Assembly (NCBI RefSeq): GCF_042655485.1
Contig: NZ_JBHSMC010000014.1
Location: forward strand, 310,001-374,000
Direction of reading: 5' to 3'
Length of the DNA: 64,000 nt
Origin: Lederbergia graminis
Lineage (GTDB): Bacteria; Bacillota; Bacilli; Bacillales; Bacillaceae_C
Positions 25,406 to 34,900 of this stretch are shown here, one piece after another. A program made the position numbers and the translations under genes. The notes under the pieces were generated by a model that saw only the letters and a list, made by a program, of their open reading frames with translations, was not told where the DNA came from and ran no database searches. Each line of letters starts with the position of its first letter. The stretch's first letter is position 1.

Positions 25406-26407
25406 TTAACGTGAACAAAAACGCTCTATCTTCTTCAGGTTAGATTCTACTGAATCTAGGCGGTTTAAGCAATGGAATTGTATCATTTCTATATCATTCA
25501 AGTTTTGCATCGCATCATTATTTCTAAAAAGAATATTCATTAACCAATTGGTAAGATTTCGAAGATGGTGTCTATATGCGTAAAATTTTAATAAACCAAT
25601 GTTAAGGTTTATCGGTTTATTCCAACTTTCCTGATACGAGGAAAGCAATGTGTCAAATCCATCCCCAATATAAGTGAATAAGTCAAACTCAGGCGGTGCC
25701 AATTGTGCGGATTCCCAATCAATGACATACATTGTATCTCCTCGTTGAATTAGGTTTCCTCCCCACAAATCCCCATGGCAAAAAACAAAGGTATTCATGT
25801 TGGATGGAGCGTGAAATTTTTGTAAGTCATTAATGATTGTATTTATCTGCTCTTTCATGGCTAGTACAATTTTTAGTTCCTTATAAGGTAATTCTTCTTC
25901 TAGCATCTCTATACATCTTCTTAAATCTTTTACGAAGGAAAGGTCAAATTTCTCTACTAAAAGCGGAGACTGATTTACATATGTTTGATGAATTGTTGCG
26001 ATTACTTTTCCTAATTGGCGTAAAAGATTGTTAGAAAAAGGGTAGGCATCCGCTAATGTTTCACCATTAATGAAATGAAACAGTATGATGGAAGTTGATT
26101 CCATTATCGTACAGAACTCGGCTTTATCATTTTTTAGTGGTAGAGCGGTGTTTTGCAGAGATCCTTGATGATATAGCTCCCATAACACAGGTAGGACACG
26201 ATTTAATTTTTGTAAACTATCCATTTGTCTATCATTATCATGATCAAAAAGCTTTAGATAATAAGTATTTTTATTTATGTCTGTTATTCGATAAGAGTAA
26301 GCAGAGTCACCGATTGGGATGAAATCGATATGTATAATGTCCAATACGTATTGCTTCTTTATAACAGATTGAAGCACGGCATCATTTAGTGGAAATTTTA
26401 CTTGCAT
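25406..26407 (-). CDS. aminoglycoside phosphotransferase-family (APH/ChoK fold) protein
   Basis: About 333 residues with a eukaryotic-like small-molecule kinase fold: the catalytic loop FCHGDLWGGNLI and the metal-binding Asp in VIDWESAQLAPPEFDLF, preceded by an N-lobe with SYSYRITD-like and YYLKLFDHD segments. Such proteins phosphorylate small alcohols, sugars or antibiotics, or resemble spore-coat CotS kinases; the location beside spore protein genes fits the latter but this is inference. The ATG at 26407 is preceded by AAAGGAAG at 7 nt; the longer ORF upstream is unlikely. Monocistronic. Confidence 0.82.
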   Translation of the reverse strand: MQVKFPLNDAVLQSVIKKQYVLDIIHIDFIPIGDSAYSYRITDINKNTYYLKLFDHDNDRQMDSLQKLNRVLPVLWELYHQGSLQNTALPLKNDKAEFCTIMESTSIILFHFINGETLADAYPFSNNLLRQLGKVIATIHQTYVNQSPLLVEKFDLSFVKDLRRCIEMLEEELPYKELKIVLAMKEQINTIINDLQKFHAPSNMNTFVFCHGDLWGGNLIQRGDTMYVIDWESAQLAPPEFDLFTYIGDGFDTLLSSYQESWNKPINLNIGLLKFYAYRHHLRNLTNWLMNILFRNNDAMQNLNDIEMIQFHCLNRLDSVESNLKKIERFCSR

Positions 26408-26500
26408 TATTCTACTTCCTTTCGTCGTTATGAATACTATCATACCGTCATTTTAATCAAATGTGGGAATCGATTAATGAGTACGATTCCCAACGATTCA

Positions 26501-27424
26501 CTAGGAAGAAGTTATTTGACCGCCATTTACATGAAGTGTCTGACCAGTAACAAATCGAGAATCATCTGAAGCGAGATAAACAAATGTAGGTGCGAGTTCA
26601 AATGGTTGACCTTGTCGTTGCATTGGATTGCCAGCGAGTGTTACTTCGTCCGCCGAGAAACTAGCAGGGATTAGTGGAGTCCAAATTTTCCCTGGAGCTA
26701 CGGCATTTACACGAATCCCTTTTTCCACTAAATTATTTGCAAGTGCACGAGTAAAGCTAACAATTGCACCTTTTGTGGCAGAATAATCGATTAGTTGTTC
26801 ATGTCCATAATATGCAACGACGGAAGCTGTATTAATAATAGAACTGCCTGCTTTTAAATATGGAAGGGCAGCCCTCGTTGTATAAAAATGAGAATAAATA
26901 TTTACTTTAAATGTATCATCAAATTGTTCATCTGTAATATCGAGCAAACTTAATTGTTGAAACTGGATACCGACATTATTACAAAGAATATCTAACTTTC
27001 CGAAAGCATTAATCGTTTCTTTCACAATATGATTACACTGTTGCTTTTCTCTTACATCCCCAGGCAATAATATACAACGTTGTCCGAGTTCTTCTATTCT
27101 TTTTTTCGTTCTGTTTGCATCTTCATGTTCATCTAAATAGGAAATAGCAACATCTGCTCCTTCTTTCGCAAAGGCAATTGCAGTTGCTGCTCCAATTCCA
27201 CTATCGCCACCAGTTATAAGTGCTACTTTTCCCTTTAATTTATCGCTTCCTTTATAGAGTGGATTTTCGATTATAGGTCTTGGTACCATAAACTTTTCCA
27301 CACCAGGTTGCCGATATTGTCTCTGCTCAGGTACGGTAAGTGGTACATCTTTATATTGAGTTATCTTGCCGTAGTTAGGATATAAAGGATATTCTTGCTG
27401 AGGTCTCCCTTGATTATTATTCAT
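26501..27424 (-). CDS. SDR-family oxidoreductase, general-stress-protein-39 type
   Basis: 307 residues: a Pro/Gln/Tyr-rich N-terminal extension (1-60) followed by a classical short-chain dehydrogenase with ITGGDSGIGAATA (NAD(P) loop), NNVGIQ, the catalytic Ser in NTASVVAYYG and Tyr/Lys in DYSATKGA, ending FVTGQTLHVNGG. The N-terminal extension is typical of the YdaD/YhdF/YhxC group of stress-induced SDRs in Bacillus. The substrate is unknown. GGAGGGTTAC precedes the ATG. Usual NNAG is NNVG here. Confidence 0.9.
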   Translation of the reverse strand: MNNNQGRPQQEYPLYPNYGKITQYKDVPLTVPEQRQYRQPGVEKFMVPRPIIENPLYKGSDKLKGKVALITGGDSGIGAATAIAFAKEGADVAISYLDEHEDANRTKKRIEELGQRCILLPGDVREKQQCNHIVKETINAFGKLDILCNNVGIQFQQLSLLDITDEQFDDTFKVNIYSHFYTTRAALPYLKAGSSIINTASVVAYYGHEQLIDYSATKGAIVSFTRALANNLVEKGIRVNAVAPGKIWTPLIPASFSADEVTLAGNPMQRQGQPFELAPTFVYLASDDSRFVTGQTLHVNGGQITSS

Positions 27425-27487
27425 TGTAACCCTCCAAAATGTTTACTGAGTTACATTATGAAATATAGGCGGAAGAAGTGCCTTTTT

Positions 27488-28896
27488 ATCATCCCCCGAA
27501 AGAAGACTCCCTCTTCAAGCTGGTGAAGGGCTTAAGGCCAGAGATAAGGGGGGATGAATTTTGGTTGGTGGTAGAAAAACCTCCCTCCATTTGATATAAT
27601 AGGAACATACATTCTGTTGTGGGGTGAGGTGAAAATAATGCTAGTAAAAAAAGCGTTCAAATTTCGAATCTATCCAAACAAAGAACAAACAATCCTCATT
27701 GAAAAAACTTTCGGATGCGCTCGTTTTGTCTACAACTATTTTGTAGGAAAACAAATAGACAAGGAATCCTATTGGTATGTTGTGAATGAAATGGTTCAAA
27801 ATGGTCAACTTCCTAGTAATAATTGGAGAGGGGAATTTTTCCATAAAAACAAGTCAATGAAAGAACTTCCTGAGTTGAAGAAACACTACCCATTTTTAAA
27901 AGAAGTAGACAGCATTGCACTGCAAAAGTCTGTTGAAATTGTGAACGATGCCTATACGCGCTATTATAAAAAACAAAATAGTGAGCCACGTTTTAAGTCA
28001 AAGAAGAATCCCATCCAATCGTATACAACAAAATACACAAATGGAAATATCACTATTGTGAAAAACAAAATAAAAATTCCAAAGCTTGGATTTGTACGAT
28101 TTGCCAAAAGTCGTGAAGTACATGGGCGTATTATCAGTGCCACTATCAGGCGCCATCCAAGTGGTAAATACTTTATTTCTATTTTGTCCGAAATAGAAGT
28201 ACAACCCATGAAAAAGACAGGGTCCATCATTGGGATAGATGTAGGATTAAAGGATTTTGCAACATTGTCGGATGGTACAATCTATCATAATCCGAAGTTT
28301 TTCCACACATTAGAAGAAAAGTTAGCAAAAGCACAACGTATTCTTTCTAGACGAAAATTAGGATCATCCAATTGGCTCAAGCAACGGATAAAAGTGGCTC
28401 GTATTCACGACAAGATTGCAAATGCAAGGAAGGATATGTTAGACAAGATCTCCACACAAATTGTCAAAAACCACGACATTATTGGGATTGAGGACTTATC
28501 TACGAAAAATATGATGAAAAATAAAAACCTTGCCAAGGCCATTAGTGAAGTCTCATGGTCCAAATTTAGAACAATGTTGGAATATAAAGCAAGATGGTAT
28601 GGAAAAGAAGTAGTGGCCGTGGCGAAAAACTTTGCCTCCAGTCAACTATGTTCAAATTGTGGTTATAAGCATAAAGACGTTAAAAACCTTGCTTTGCGTG
28701 AATGGACTTGCCCGAAATGTATGTGCCATCACCGAAGTCGTGATATTAACGCAAGTATAAATATTCGTAATGAAGCGTTACGATTAACCGCAGGAACTGC
28801 GGGGATAGCCTAATCCATAACTAACCGATAGGTTAGTGTTCTTAGGAATCCCCCACTTCAAACAACTCGTAAGAGCTTTAAGTGGCGGGTAGTTCA
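27488..28896 (+). mobile_element. solitary IS605-family tnpB element
   Basis: About 1.4 kb carrying only tnpB; no Y1 transposase tnpA is adjacent, so it can move only if one is supplied elsewhere. The left end has an imperfect hairpin CATCCCCC...GGGGGATG (27490-27557) directly after TTTTTAT, so a TTTAT-like target/TAM motif is plausible. The right end has the subterminal hairpin CCCCCACTT...AAGTGGCGGG and appears to finish at GTAGTTCA (about 28896). It lies between the SDR gene and a 57-codon ORF. Exact boundaries are inferred from these hairpins. Confidence 0.75.
27638..28813 (+). CDS. tnpB: RNA-guided nuclease TnpB
   Basis: 391 residues. An N-terminal OrfB_IS605 region (KAFKFRIYPNKEQTILIEKTFG) precedes a RuvC domain whose catalytic residues are all present: Asp in GIDVGLKDFATLSDG, Glu in IGIEDLSTKN, Asp in HHRSRDINAS. 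The zinc finger CSNCG...CPKC lies before the last Asp. TnpB is guided by an omega RNA from the element's right end and cuts DNA next to a TAM, which preserves the element at its donor site. The ATG at 27638 follows GAGGTGAAAATA; an upstream GTG at 27617 is less likely. The gene looks intact, without frameshift. Confidence 0.93.
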   Translation: MLVKKAFKFRIYPNKEQTILIEKTFGCARFVYNYFVGKQIDKESYWYVVNEMVQNGQLPSNNWRGEFFHKNKSMKELPELKKHYPFLKEVDSIALQKSVEIVNDAYTRYYKKQNSEPRFKSKKNPIQSYTTKYTNGNITIVKNKIKIPKLGFVRFAKSREVHGRIISATIRRHPSGKYFISILSEIEVQPMKKTGSIIGIDVGLKDFATLSDGTIYHNPKFFHTLEEKLAKAQRILSRRKLGSSNWLKQRIKVARIHDKIANARKDMLDKISTQIVKNHDIIGIEDLSTKNMMKNKNLAKAISEVSWSKFRTMLEYKARWYGKEVVAVAKNFASSQLCSNCGYKHKDVKNLALREWTCPKCMCHHRSRDINASINIRNEALRLTAGTAGIA

Positions 28897-28915
28897 AAAA
28901 CTGTACTTAATTTCG
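28740..28915 (+). ncRNA. probable TnpB omega RNA (reRNA) with guide
   Basis: By analogy with characterised TnpB systems, the guide RNA covers the 3' end of tnpB and the right end, with the guide taken from flanking DNA. Visible structure: CGCAG-GAA-CTGCG, then CTAACC-GATA-GGTTAG (28821-28836), then the right-end hairpin CCCCCACTT...AAGTGGCGGG (about 28850-28889) ending GTAGTTCA. The next ~18 nt, beginning near 28897 (AAAACTGTACTTAATTTC), would be the guide. The 5' end is a guess. Confidence 0.55.
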
Positions 28916-28951
28916 TCTTGTGAATATGTTAGGAAAGGGAGGTTTTCAATC

Positions 28952-29125
28952 ATGAAAGAATATTATTTTAATCCAGAGGTAAAATTATTGTTAATTCAAC
29001 AATCAGATGAAAAAGTAAAAGTAGTATATGATGATAATGAATCTGAATTTTTATTACCATTTATCAGTGCAAGACCGCCATTTTATACGAATCCCAGATA
29101 TGTACCAGAATTTCCGATTATTTAA
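28952..29125 (+). CDS. 57-residue hypothetical protein
   Basis: Begins MKEYYFNPEVKLLLIQQ and ends NPRYVPEFPII, with an acidic middle and a Pro/aromatic-rich C-terminus. GGGAGG stands 8 nt before the ATG and a strong terminator follows, so it is likely a real gene. I recognise no family. It begins about 55 bp after the TnpB element's right end, so it either gained a new upstream region by the insertion or relies on a promoter in the short gap. No membrane helix or signal peptide. Confidence 0.65.
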   Translation: MKEYYFNPEVKLLLIQQSDEKVKVVYDDNESEFLLPFISARPPFYTNPRYVPEFPII

Positions 29126-29166
29126 AAAGGGTCTGGCCCTATTGGGATAGGGCAGACCCTTTATTT
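29125..29166. terminator. bidirectional terminator
   Basis: AAAGGGTCTGGCCCTAT-TGGG-ATAGGGCAGACCCTTT: long GC-rich stem (one bulge) between the convergent 57-codon ORF and sspH, with A and T tracts on its sides. Confidence 0.9.
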
Positions 29167-29344
29167 ACTTCTCCATCAAATTAGTCAGTTGTACTTCAAT
29201 TTCATTAGCAGGATCATCTAGTGGGTACACGCGAGCTGTATTGCTTTCTTTATTTACATGCTGGATGTATACAGGTTTTCCATTATAGGTAACATATTTC
29301 ATCTCAGGTGATTCAGCAATTTCTTTTGCTCGTTGTATATTCAT
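29165..29344 (-). CDS. sspH: H-type small acid-soluble spore protein (copy 1)
   Basis: 59 residues, opening MNIQRAKEIAESPEMKYVTY, with NGKPVYIQHVN and ARVYPLDDP, closely following the SspH family pattern and length. It is a forespore-made spore core protein. AAAAGGGGG lies upstream of the ATG. A second, more diverged H-type gene lies 14 bp upstream on the same strand, so the two are a tandem duplication transcribed together. Confidence 0.9.
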   Translation of the reverse strand: MNIQRAKEIAESPEMKYVTYNGKPVYIQHVNKESNTARVYPLDDPANEIEVQLTNLMEK

Positions 29345-29358
29345 TTGTAATCCCCCTT

Positions 29359-29538
29359 TTATGGTCCTGATTCAATAAGCCCATCGAGATCAACTTCTTG
29401 AGAGTGATGCATTTCATCCAATGGAAATATCGTGGCGGTATCTGAATTTATTTGTTGTAAGTAAACCGGTATCCCACGGTAGTTCACATTAATCATATGA
29501 GATGCATTAATAATCTCTTGTGCACGGTCTCTCTCCAT
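29359..29538 (-). CDS. H-type small acid-soluble spore protein (copy 2)
   Basis: 59 residues, opening MERDRAQEIINASHMINVNY with RGIPVYLQQIN and ATIFPLDEMHHSQEVDLDGL. The same skeleton and exact length as the neighbouring SspH, but only moderately similar, so an old tandem duplication. The ATG at 29538 has GGAGG upstream; a longer reading frame to 29673 is open but has no suitable ribosome binding site. Forespore-specific expression is expected for this family; I could not identify a convincing sigma-G promoter by eye. Confidence 0.85.
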   Translation of the reverse strand: MERDRAQEIINASHMINVNYRGIPVYLQQINSDTATIFPLDEMHHSQEVDLDGLIESGP

Positions 29539-29678
29539 GTAAGCAGCCTCCTTCACTGAAGCTCTGTCTTTATTTTTCTCCTGTATTTCAACAAATATGA
29601 GAGGGAGAAAAAGGATAGAAACAGATGACGAGCATAAACAAATGAAATGGGGAAAAGATAAAAATATCCGCAAGATAC

Positions 29679-30908
29679 TTATTTGCGTATGATTTCGTTA
29701 ATAGATCTATTTCCATGAAATAATTCATTCACCCATAAAGTTGCAGCACCAATTACGTCTGCATGTTGTCCAAGCATCGAAGGAATCAGATCAAGTTTTT
29801 CTGTGTTAACTTTTAAAGAGTGTTTGAATGCAGAATCCCTTAAAGAGTCAAATAAAATATCACCTGCTCTTAGCACTCCACCTGTGATAATTACCTTTTG
29901 AGGATTGAATAAGTTAATTAATGTACCAATACCAATGCCGATATATCTCCCTGCCTCTTGTATATGTTGGATAACTAAATTATCACCATGATTTGCGGCA
30001 TGATACAAATGTTCCATTGTAATTTCTTCGGGATGATTCACTAATTCATTTAACATTGTTGGAAAACCTTTTTTCACCTTTTTAATCACTTGCTTTAATA
30101 AGGCAGGCTCACTTGCTATTGCTTCTAGACAGCCATAATTGCCACAGGCACATTTTATTCCCTCATCGTCTACGATCGTATGCCCAATTTGACCACCACC
30201 AAAGTTGAATCCATGGAATAATTCATCACCATTCATAATCCCTGCACCTATACCATAATCGATATTTAGTGTGATGAAAGAACTCGTCTCCTTTTTCCCT
30301 CCACCAAACCATCTTTCAGCTAATGTTAAAGTGTTACAATCATTATCTACTAAAACAGGGAGTTGCGTCTCATTCGCTACATACTCTCCAATTGGAAAAT
30401 AGCCCCAATCTAAATGAGGAGGATAAATAGAAGCTCCTTCAAATGGATTAATAATTCCGTGCATCCCGATTCCAATTCCATACACTTTATGTTCAGAGGA
30501 TTGTAGCTTATTTACTAGCAGGATGATTTGTTTACATACATTTTCAGGAGTTGGATTGTTGGGGAGTGGCTTGGAGTGAATGTCGATGACTTCCCCACCT
30601 ATGTTAACAATTGCTGCTTTCATTCTTTGAGATCCAACTACAATTCCAATAAAATGAATATTTGTTCTTTTTAGTTGATGCATCATTGGAAAGCGACCAC
30701 GTTTAATTTTTACATGCCCAGTATTCTCGATAAGTTGAAAGTCTTCAAGGTCGTTTAAAATATCTGTAATCGCTGGGATTGTTAGTTTTGTATGTTCGGA
30801 TAATTGCGCTTTCGACATGGATCCCAGATCATGTAGGCATTTTAAAATTACTTTCTGGTTATAAGTCCTCATCGCTTCACGGCTAAGCTTCATAGGTGAA
30901 ACTCTCAA
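29679..30908 (-). CDS. ROK-family transcriptional repressor (XylR/NagC-like)
   Basis: 409 residues: N-terminal winged HTH (about 10-75, MSKAQLSEHTKLTIPAITDIL) and a ROK sugar-kinase-like domain (85-400) with the zinc motif CACGNYGCLEAIAS and the sugar/phosphate loops VLVDNDCNTL and IDYGIGAGI. Such proteins repress sugar catabolic genes and release DNA when they bind the sugar. The start is TTG, with GAGGTGAAG five nt upstream. It is divergent from the SDR/GH2 genes, and a dyad at 31055-31075 between them is a candidate operator, so it probably controls that island and possibly itself. Confidence 0.92.
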   Translation of the reverse strand: MRVSPMKLSREAMRTYNQKVILKCLHDLGSMSKAQLSEHTKLTIPAITDILNDLEDFQLIENTGHVKIKRGRFPMMHQLKRTNIHFIGIVVGSQRMKAAIVNIGGEVIDIHSKPLPNNPTPENVCKQIILLVNKLQSSEHKVYGIGIGMHGIINPFEGASIYPPHLDWGYFPIGEYVANETQLPVLVDNDCNTLTLAERWFGGGKKETSSFITLNIDYGIGAGIMNGDELFHGFNFGGGQIGHTIVDDEGIKCACGNYGCLEAIASEPALLKQVIKKVKKGFPTMLNELVNHPEEITMEHLYHAANHGDNLVIQHIQEAGRYIGIGIGTLINLFNPQKVIITGGVLRAGDILFDSLRDSAFKHSLKVNTEKLDLIPSMLGQHADVIGAATLWVNELFHGNRSINEIIRK

Positions 30909-31054
30909 TTTTACTTCACCTCATCATTTAATAGACTATCAATATATTGCAGTTATTTTAACTAACTTTAATTAATAAGACAATAGTACCATAATACTTT
31001 GCATACATTGTAGTTGTATGTCGGTAAAAACACATAATTTATGATTGAATTATT

Positions 31055-31075
31055 AAAGTTACTTTGTTAAACTTT
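31055..31075. promoter_or_regulatory. candidate ROK operator
   Basis: Inverted repeat AAAGTT-N9-AACTTT in the A/T-rich gap between the ROK repressor and the divergent carbohydrate genes, similar in style to XylR-type operators. Other A/T-rich partial dyads exist in this gap, so the choice is tentative. Confidence 0.35.
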
Positions 31076-31081
31076 CGTTAA

Positions 31082-31095
31082 TGATACCGCTTTCA
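31082..31095 (+). promoter_or_regulatory. cre site (CcpA operator) before the carbohydrate island
   Basis: TGATACCGCTTTCA fits the cre consensus TGWNANCGNTNWCA at all defined positions. It sits 28 bp upstream of the first gene of the island, as expected for CcpA-mediated carbon catabolite repression on top of ROK control. Confidence 0.65.
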
Positions 31096-31123
31096 AACAT
31101 GCGTTTAAGGAGAGGTGAACATA

Positions 31124-31903
31124 TTGCAACAATTATTGAATAAAGTTGCCATCATTACAGGTAGTGGTCGTGGAATAGGAAGAGGTATTGCAAAACACTT
31201 TGCTTCTGAAGGTGCGAAAGTAGTTATTGCTACTCTTGATGAGCAGGAAGGATTAGAGGTGGAACAGGAAATTCTACAAGCAGGAGGTAGTGCATTATGT
31301 ATTCCTACAGATGTAGAATCAGACAGTAGTATTCAATCTATGGTGGATAAAACAATTGAAAAGTTTTCTAAAATTGATGTGCTAGTTAATAATGCCGGAA
31401 TTACATTATTTAAACCTTTATTCGAAGCTACCCTAGAGGATTGGAATCGAGTCATCAATATTGATTTACGAGGTAGTTTCCTATGTTCCAAGTATGTTGC
31501 CAAACATATGAAGAATAGTGGAGGGGGTTCCATCATCAATATTTCTTCCAACCATGCGATTGCCACACTACCAGATACGGAAATGTATGCTGCAGCAAAA
31601 GGTGGTATAAATTCAATGACAAAAAGCATGGCCTTAAGTCTAGGGAAGTATAATATCAGAGTCAATGCGATCTGTCCTGGTTTTACAGATACTCCGCACT
31701 ATCGCACATGGCTTGATCAACATGAGAATCCTAGTCTTATAGAGAATGAAGTATTAAAGTTACATGCACATGGTAAAATTTGTACTCCAGAAGATATTGC
31801 CAATTTAGCCTTATTTTTAGCGACAGATCAATCAAGTAAAATGACCGGAGAAAGCATCGTTTTAGATGGCGGCTTAAGTTATCGATTATATCAATCTATA
31901 TAA
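31124..31903 (+). CDS. SDR-family oxidoreductase
   Basis: About 259 residues, a classical short-chain dehydrogenase: ITGSGRGIGRGIA coenzyme loop, LVNNAGIT, catalytic Ser in NISSNHA, Tyr/Lys in MYAAAKGGI, and a C-terminal GESIVLDGGL. Acidic residues after beta-2 are not conclusive for NAD versus NADP. It is the first gene of the ROK/cre-controlled island and probably oxidises or reduces a sugar or sugar acid released by the GH2 enzymes. The TTG at 31124 with AAGGAGAGGTGA upstream is preferred over the GTG at 31115, which lies inside that ribosome binding site. Confidence 0.87.
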   Translation: MQQLLNKVAIITGSGRGIGRGIAKHFASEGAKVVIATLDEQEGLEVEQEILQAGGSALCIPTDVESDSSIQSMVDKTIEKFSKIDVLVNNAGITLFKPLFEATLEDWNRVINIDLRGSFLCSKYVAKHMKNSGGGSIINISSNHAIATLPDTEMYAAAKGGINSMTKSMALSLGKYNIRVNAICPGFTDTPHYRTWLDQHENPSLIENEVLKLHAHGKICTPEDIANLALFLATDQSSKMTGESIVLDGGLSYRLYQSI

Positions 31904-31932
31904 CTTATTAATTTTAGAAAGGGGTTCATGAA

Positions 31933-34900
31933 ATGCCAGTCCATAACCTTCATAATGTAGGGACAATGGAAAAAATTGATTTAGCAGGGCAATGGAATTA
32001 CGAGCTTGACTATAACGATTTAGGTGAAAAAGAAAGTTGGTATAGTAGGATATTATCTCTTTCTAATTTCCAACTTCCAGGTACAACAGCTGAGAATGAA
32101 GTTGGAGAACCTCTAGAAATGGAACTTAACTTAACGAAAGAAACTGTAAAAAGCTTAAGACAGAAATATCGCTATGTTGGTGCAGCCTGGTATCAAAAAA
32201 AGATACATATCCCGAAACAATGGCTGGGAAAAGGTGTTCAACTTTTCCTTGAACGAGTCATGTTTCAATCAACGATATGGGTTAATGGTCAAAAGGTAGG
32301 CACCGAGGACAGTTTATCTACTCCACATGTATACGACATCACAAATTATGTCACCCCAGACAAAGAAACTACAATCACGATTAGAATAGATAATCGCGAT
32401 GTGCAAAATATAGGCCCCTATCCAAGCGCATATACAGATGAAACGCAAACTATTTGGAATGGAATAGTAGGGAAGTTAGAATTGCGTTCTTTTGAATTAG
32501 TTCATATTGGTCATGTGCAAATTACTCCAAATGTAAAAAATCATCAAGTAGAGTCTTTAATAGAAATTAATAATCTATTGAATTCTGAAGTAGAAGCTTC
32601 TATAGATGTAGAGGTAATCAGTGCGGAAGGCAATATAATCGGTGCTCCTGTAAAAGTAACCGACAACTTTCGTGAAGGGAAAAATATCGTTCCAATTAAA
32701 AATGTAGTTGGTAATGAGGTTACATATTGGGATGAATTTGAAGCGAATCTTTATGGATTACGCGTATCTGTTATCGATAGCAATGGAAATAAAGAGCAAA
32801 AAACAATCCCATTTGGTATGAAGGAATTTAAAGTAGCTGATACACAATTTGAGGTGAATGGAAGAAGAATTTTTCTAAGGGGAACGTTAGATTGCTGTAT
32901 TTATCCATTAACAGGATATCCTCCTATGGATAAACAGACATGGCTAGAAGTGTTCCAAGTTGTGAAAGATTATGGCTTAAACCATATTCGATTCCATTCA
33001 TGGTGTCCACCGGAAGCGGCATTTTCTGCTGCAGATGCATTAGGTTTGTATTTAAATGTAGAAGCCCCAATGTGGATGGATAATTGGAGTGATTATCCAG
33101 TAGGGGCATTTGATAGTCATTATCGCTATTTACCGAAGGAAGCAATAAGAATATTGAAAGAGTATGGTCACCATCCAAGCTTTTGTATGTTTAGTAATGG
33201 AAATGAATTAAATGGGGACTTTGATCTATTGCACAATATGATTGTCTTGTTAAAGGATATAGACCCAACGAAAGTGTATACACTTACATCGAATTGGGAC
33301 CGGAAAGTAGATAGTGCGGATGATTATTTTTGTGCACAAACAGTAGATGGTGTAGGTATTAGAGGTCAATATTATTTAGATGAAATGGTACAAGGAACGA
33401 TGCTTGATTATAAGGAAGGCGTATCGTTACGAAATATGCCAGTTGTATCCCATGAAATTGGTCAATATAGTGTGTATCCAGATATGGGAGAAATCCAAAA
33501 ATACACCGGGGTATTGAGGCCAATAAACTTTGAAGTGATCAAACAGGATTTAATCGAAAAGAACATGTTGAAGTATAGCAAGGATTTTACTCATAATTCA
33601 GGGAAGCTAGCTGCCAATCTGTATAAAGAAGAAGTGGAAGCAGCATTACGGACGCAAGGATTTGCTGGATTTCAATTATTAGATATTCATGATTTTCCAG
33701 GGCAGAGTACTGCGACAGTAGGGCTACTCAATTCTTTCTGGGAATCGAAGGGGATCATAAGTGGGGAGGAATTCCGTAAATTTTGCTCCGAAACAGTACC
33801 AATATTACGTATCGATAAACGGATTTACTCCAATAAAGAGGCAATATCGGCCAAGATTGAAGTTAGTCATTATGGTCCAAGGGATTTGCCAGATGCCACA
33901 ATCAATTGGAAGCTGACTGATCAATTACATGTACTTGCTAGTGGCAACTTTAAGTCCACTAATATAAAGAGTGGCGAGGTTACGTTAATCGGTTTAGTAG
34001 AAAATATACATCTCGATATGATTGATAAGGCATCACAGCTTTCTTTTATCGTTGAAATAGAGGGAACAAATTATAAGAACAAATGGGATATATGGGTTTA
34101 TCCTGATGTGAATGTGACTGTAGAAGATAATGTAGTTATTACTACCGTTTTTAATGTGGAAACGGAAAAATACTTACAGGATGGAAGAAAGGTATTATTA
34201 CTTCCAAGCTCTTATGGATTGGAGGCTATTTCAAAAGGTGGGTTTTTCCCTGTTTTTTGGAGTCCTATTCATTTTAAAAGTCAAGATCCATGTGGAATTA
34301 CTTGTAACAATACGCATCCTATTTTTAATGAGTTTCCAACGGATACTTTTGCTCATTACCAATGGAAAGATTTATTGGAGAACTCTTTTTCTATTCATAT
34401 TGATGAGCTTCCTGTTGATTTTGAGCCAATTGTTACCGTAATCCCTAACTTTTTTAATAACAGCAGAATGACAAATTTATTTGAAGCAACTGTTGGAAAT
34501 GGGAAGTTAGTTGTTTGTTCCATGGATATTTCAAATGATTTACATGAACGAATAGCAGCCAAACAGTTGAAGAATAGTATTCTACACTATATGCAGTCTG
34601 ATAAATTTTCGCCAACTCAACAACTTCGTATAGAGGAGTTAAGAAATGTGCTAGCTCCGAAAAAGAGGGGGGGAGTAGATGATACAAGAGTCGACTTAGC
34701 ATTGAATAAAAAAGCAATTGCTACGAGCGAAAAATCATTAAGCTTCTCTGCCAAAAAAGGAAATGACGGAAATATTACTACTTATTGGAGTGCTGCAGAT
34801 GCATCCACTGGACATTGGTGGCAAGTTGATTTAGAGAAAGTTTACGAGATTAGTGGAACAAGAGTTACTTTTAGTGAGGCAGAAAATTACTTGTATGTCA

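Noticed and set aside
27425..27637. A tnpA transposase partner for tnpB
   Set aside because: The upstream DNA holds only the left-end hairpin; no Y1 transposase frame exists on either strand.
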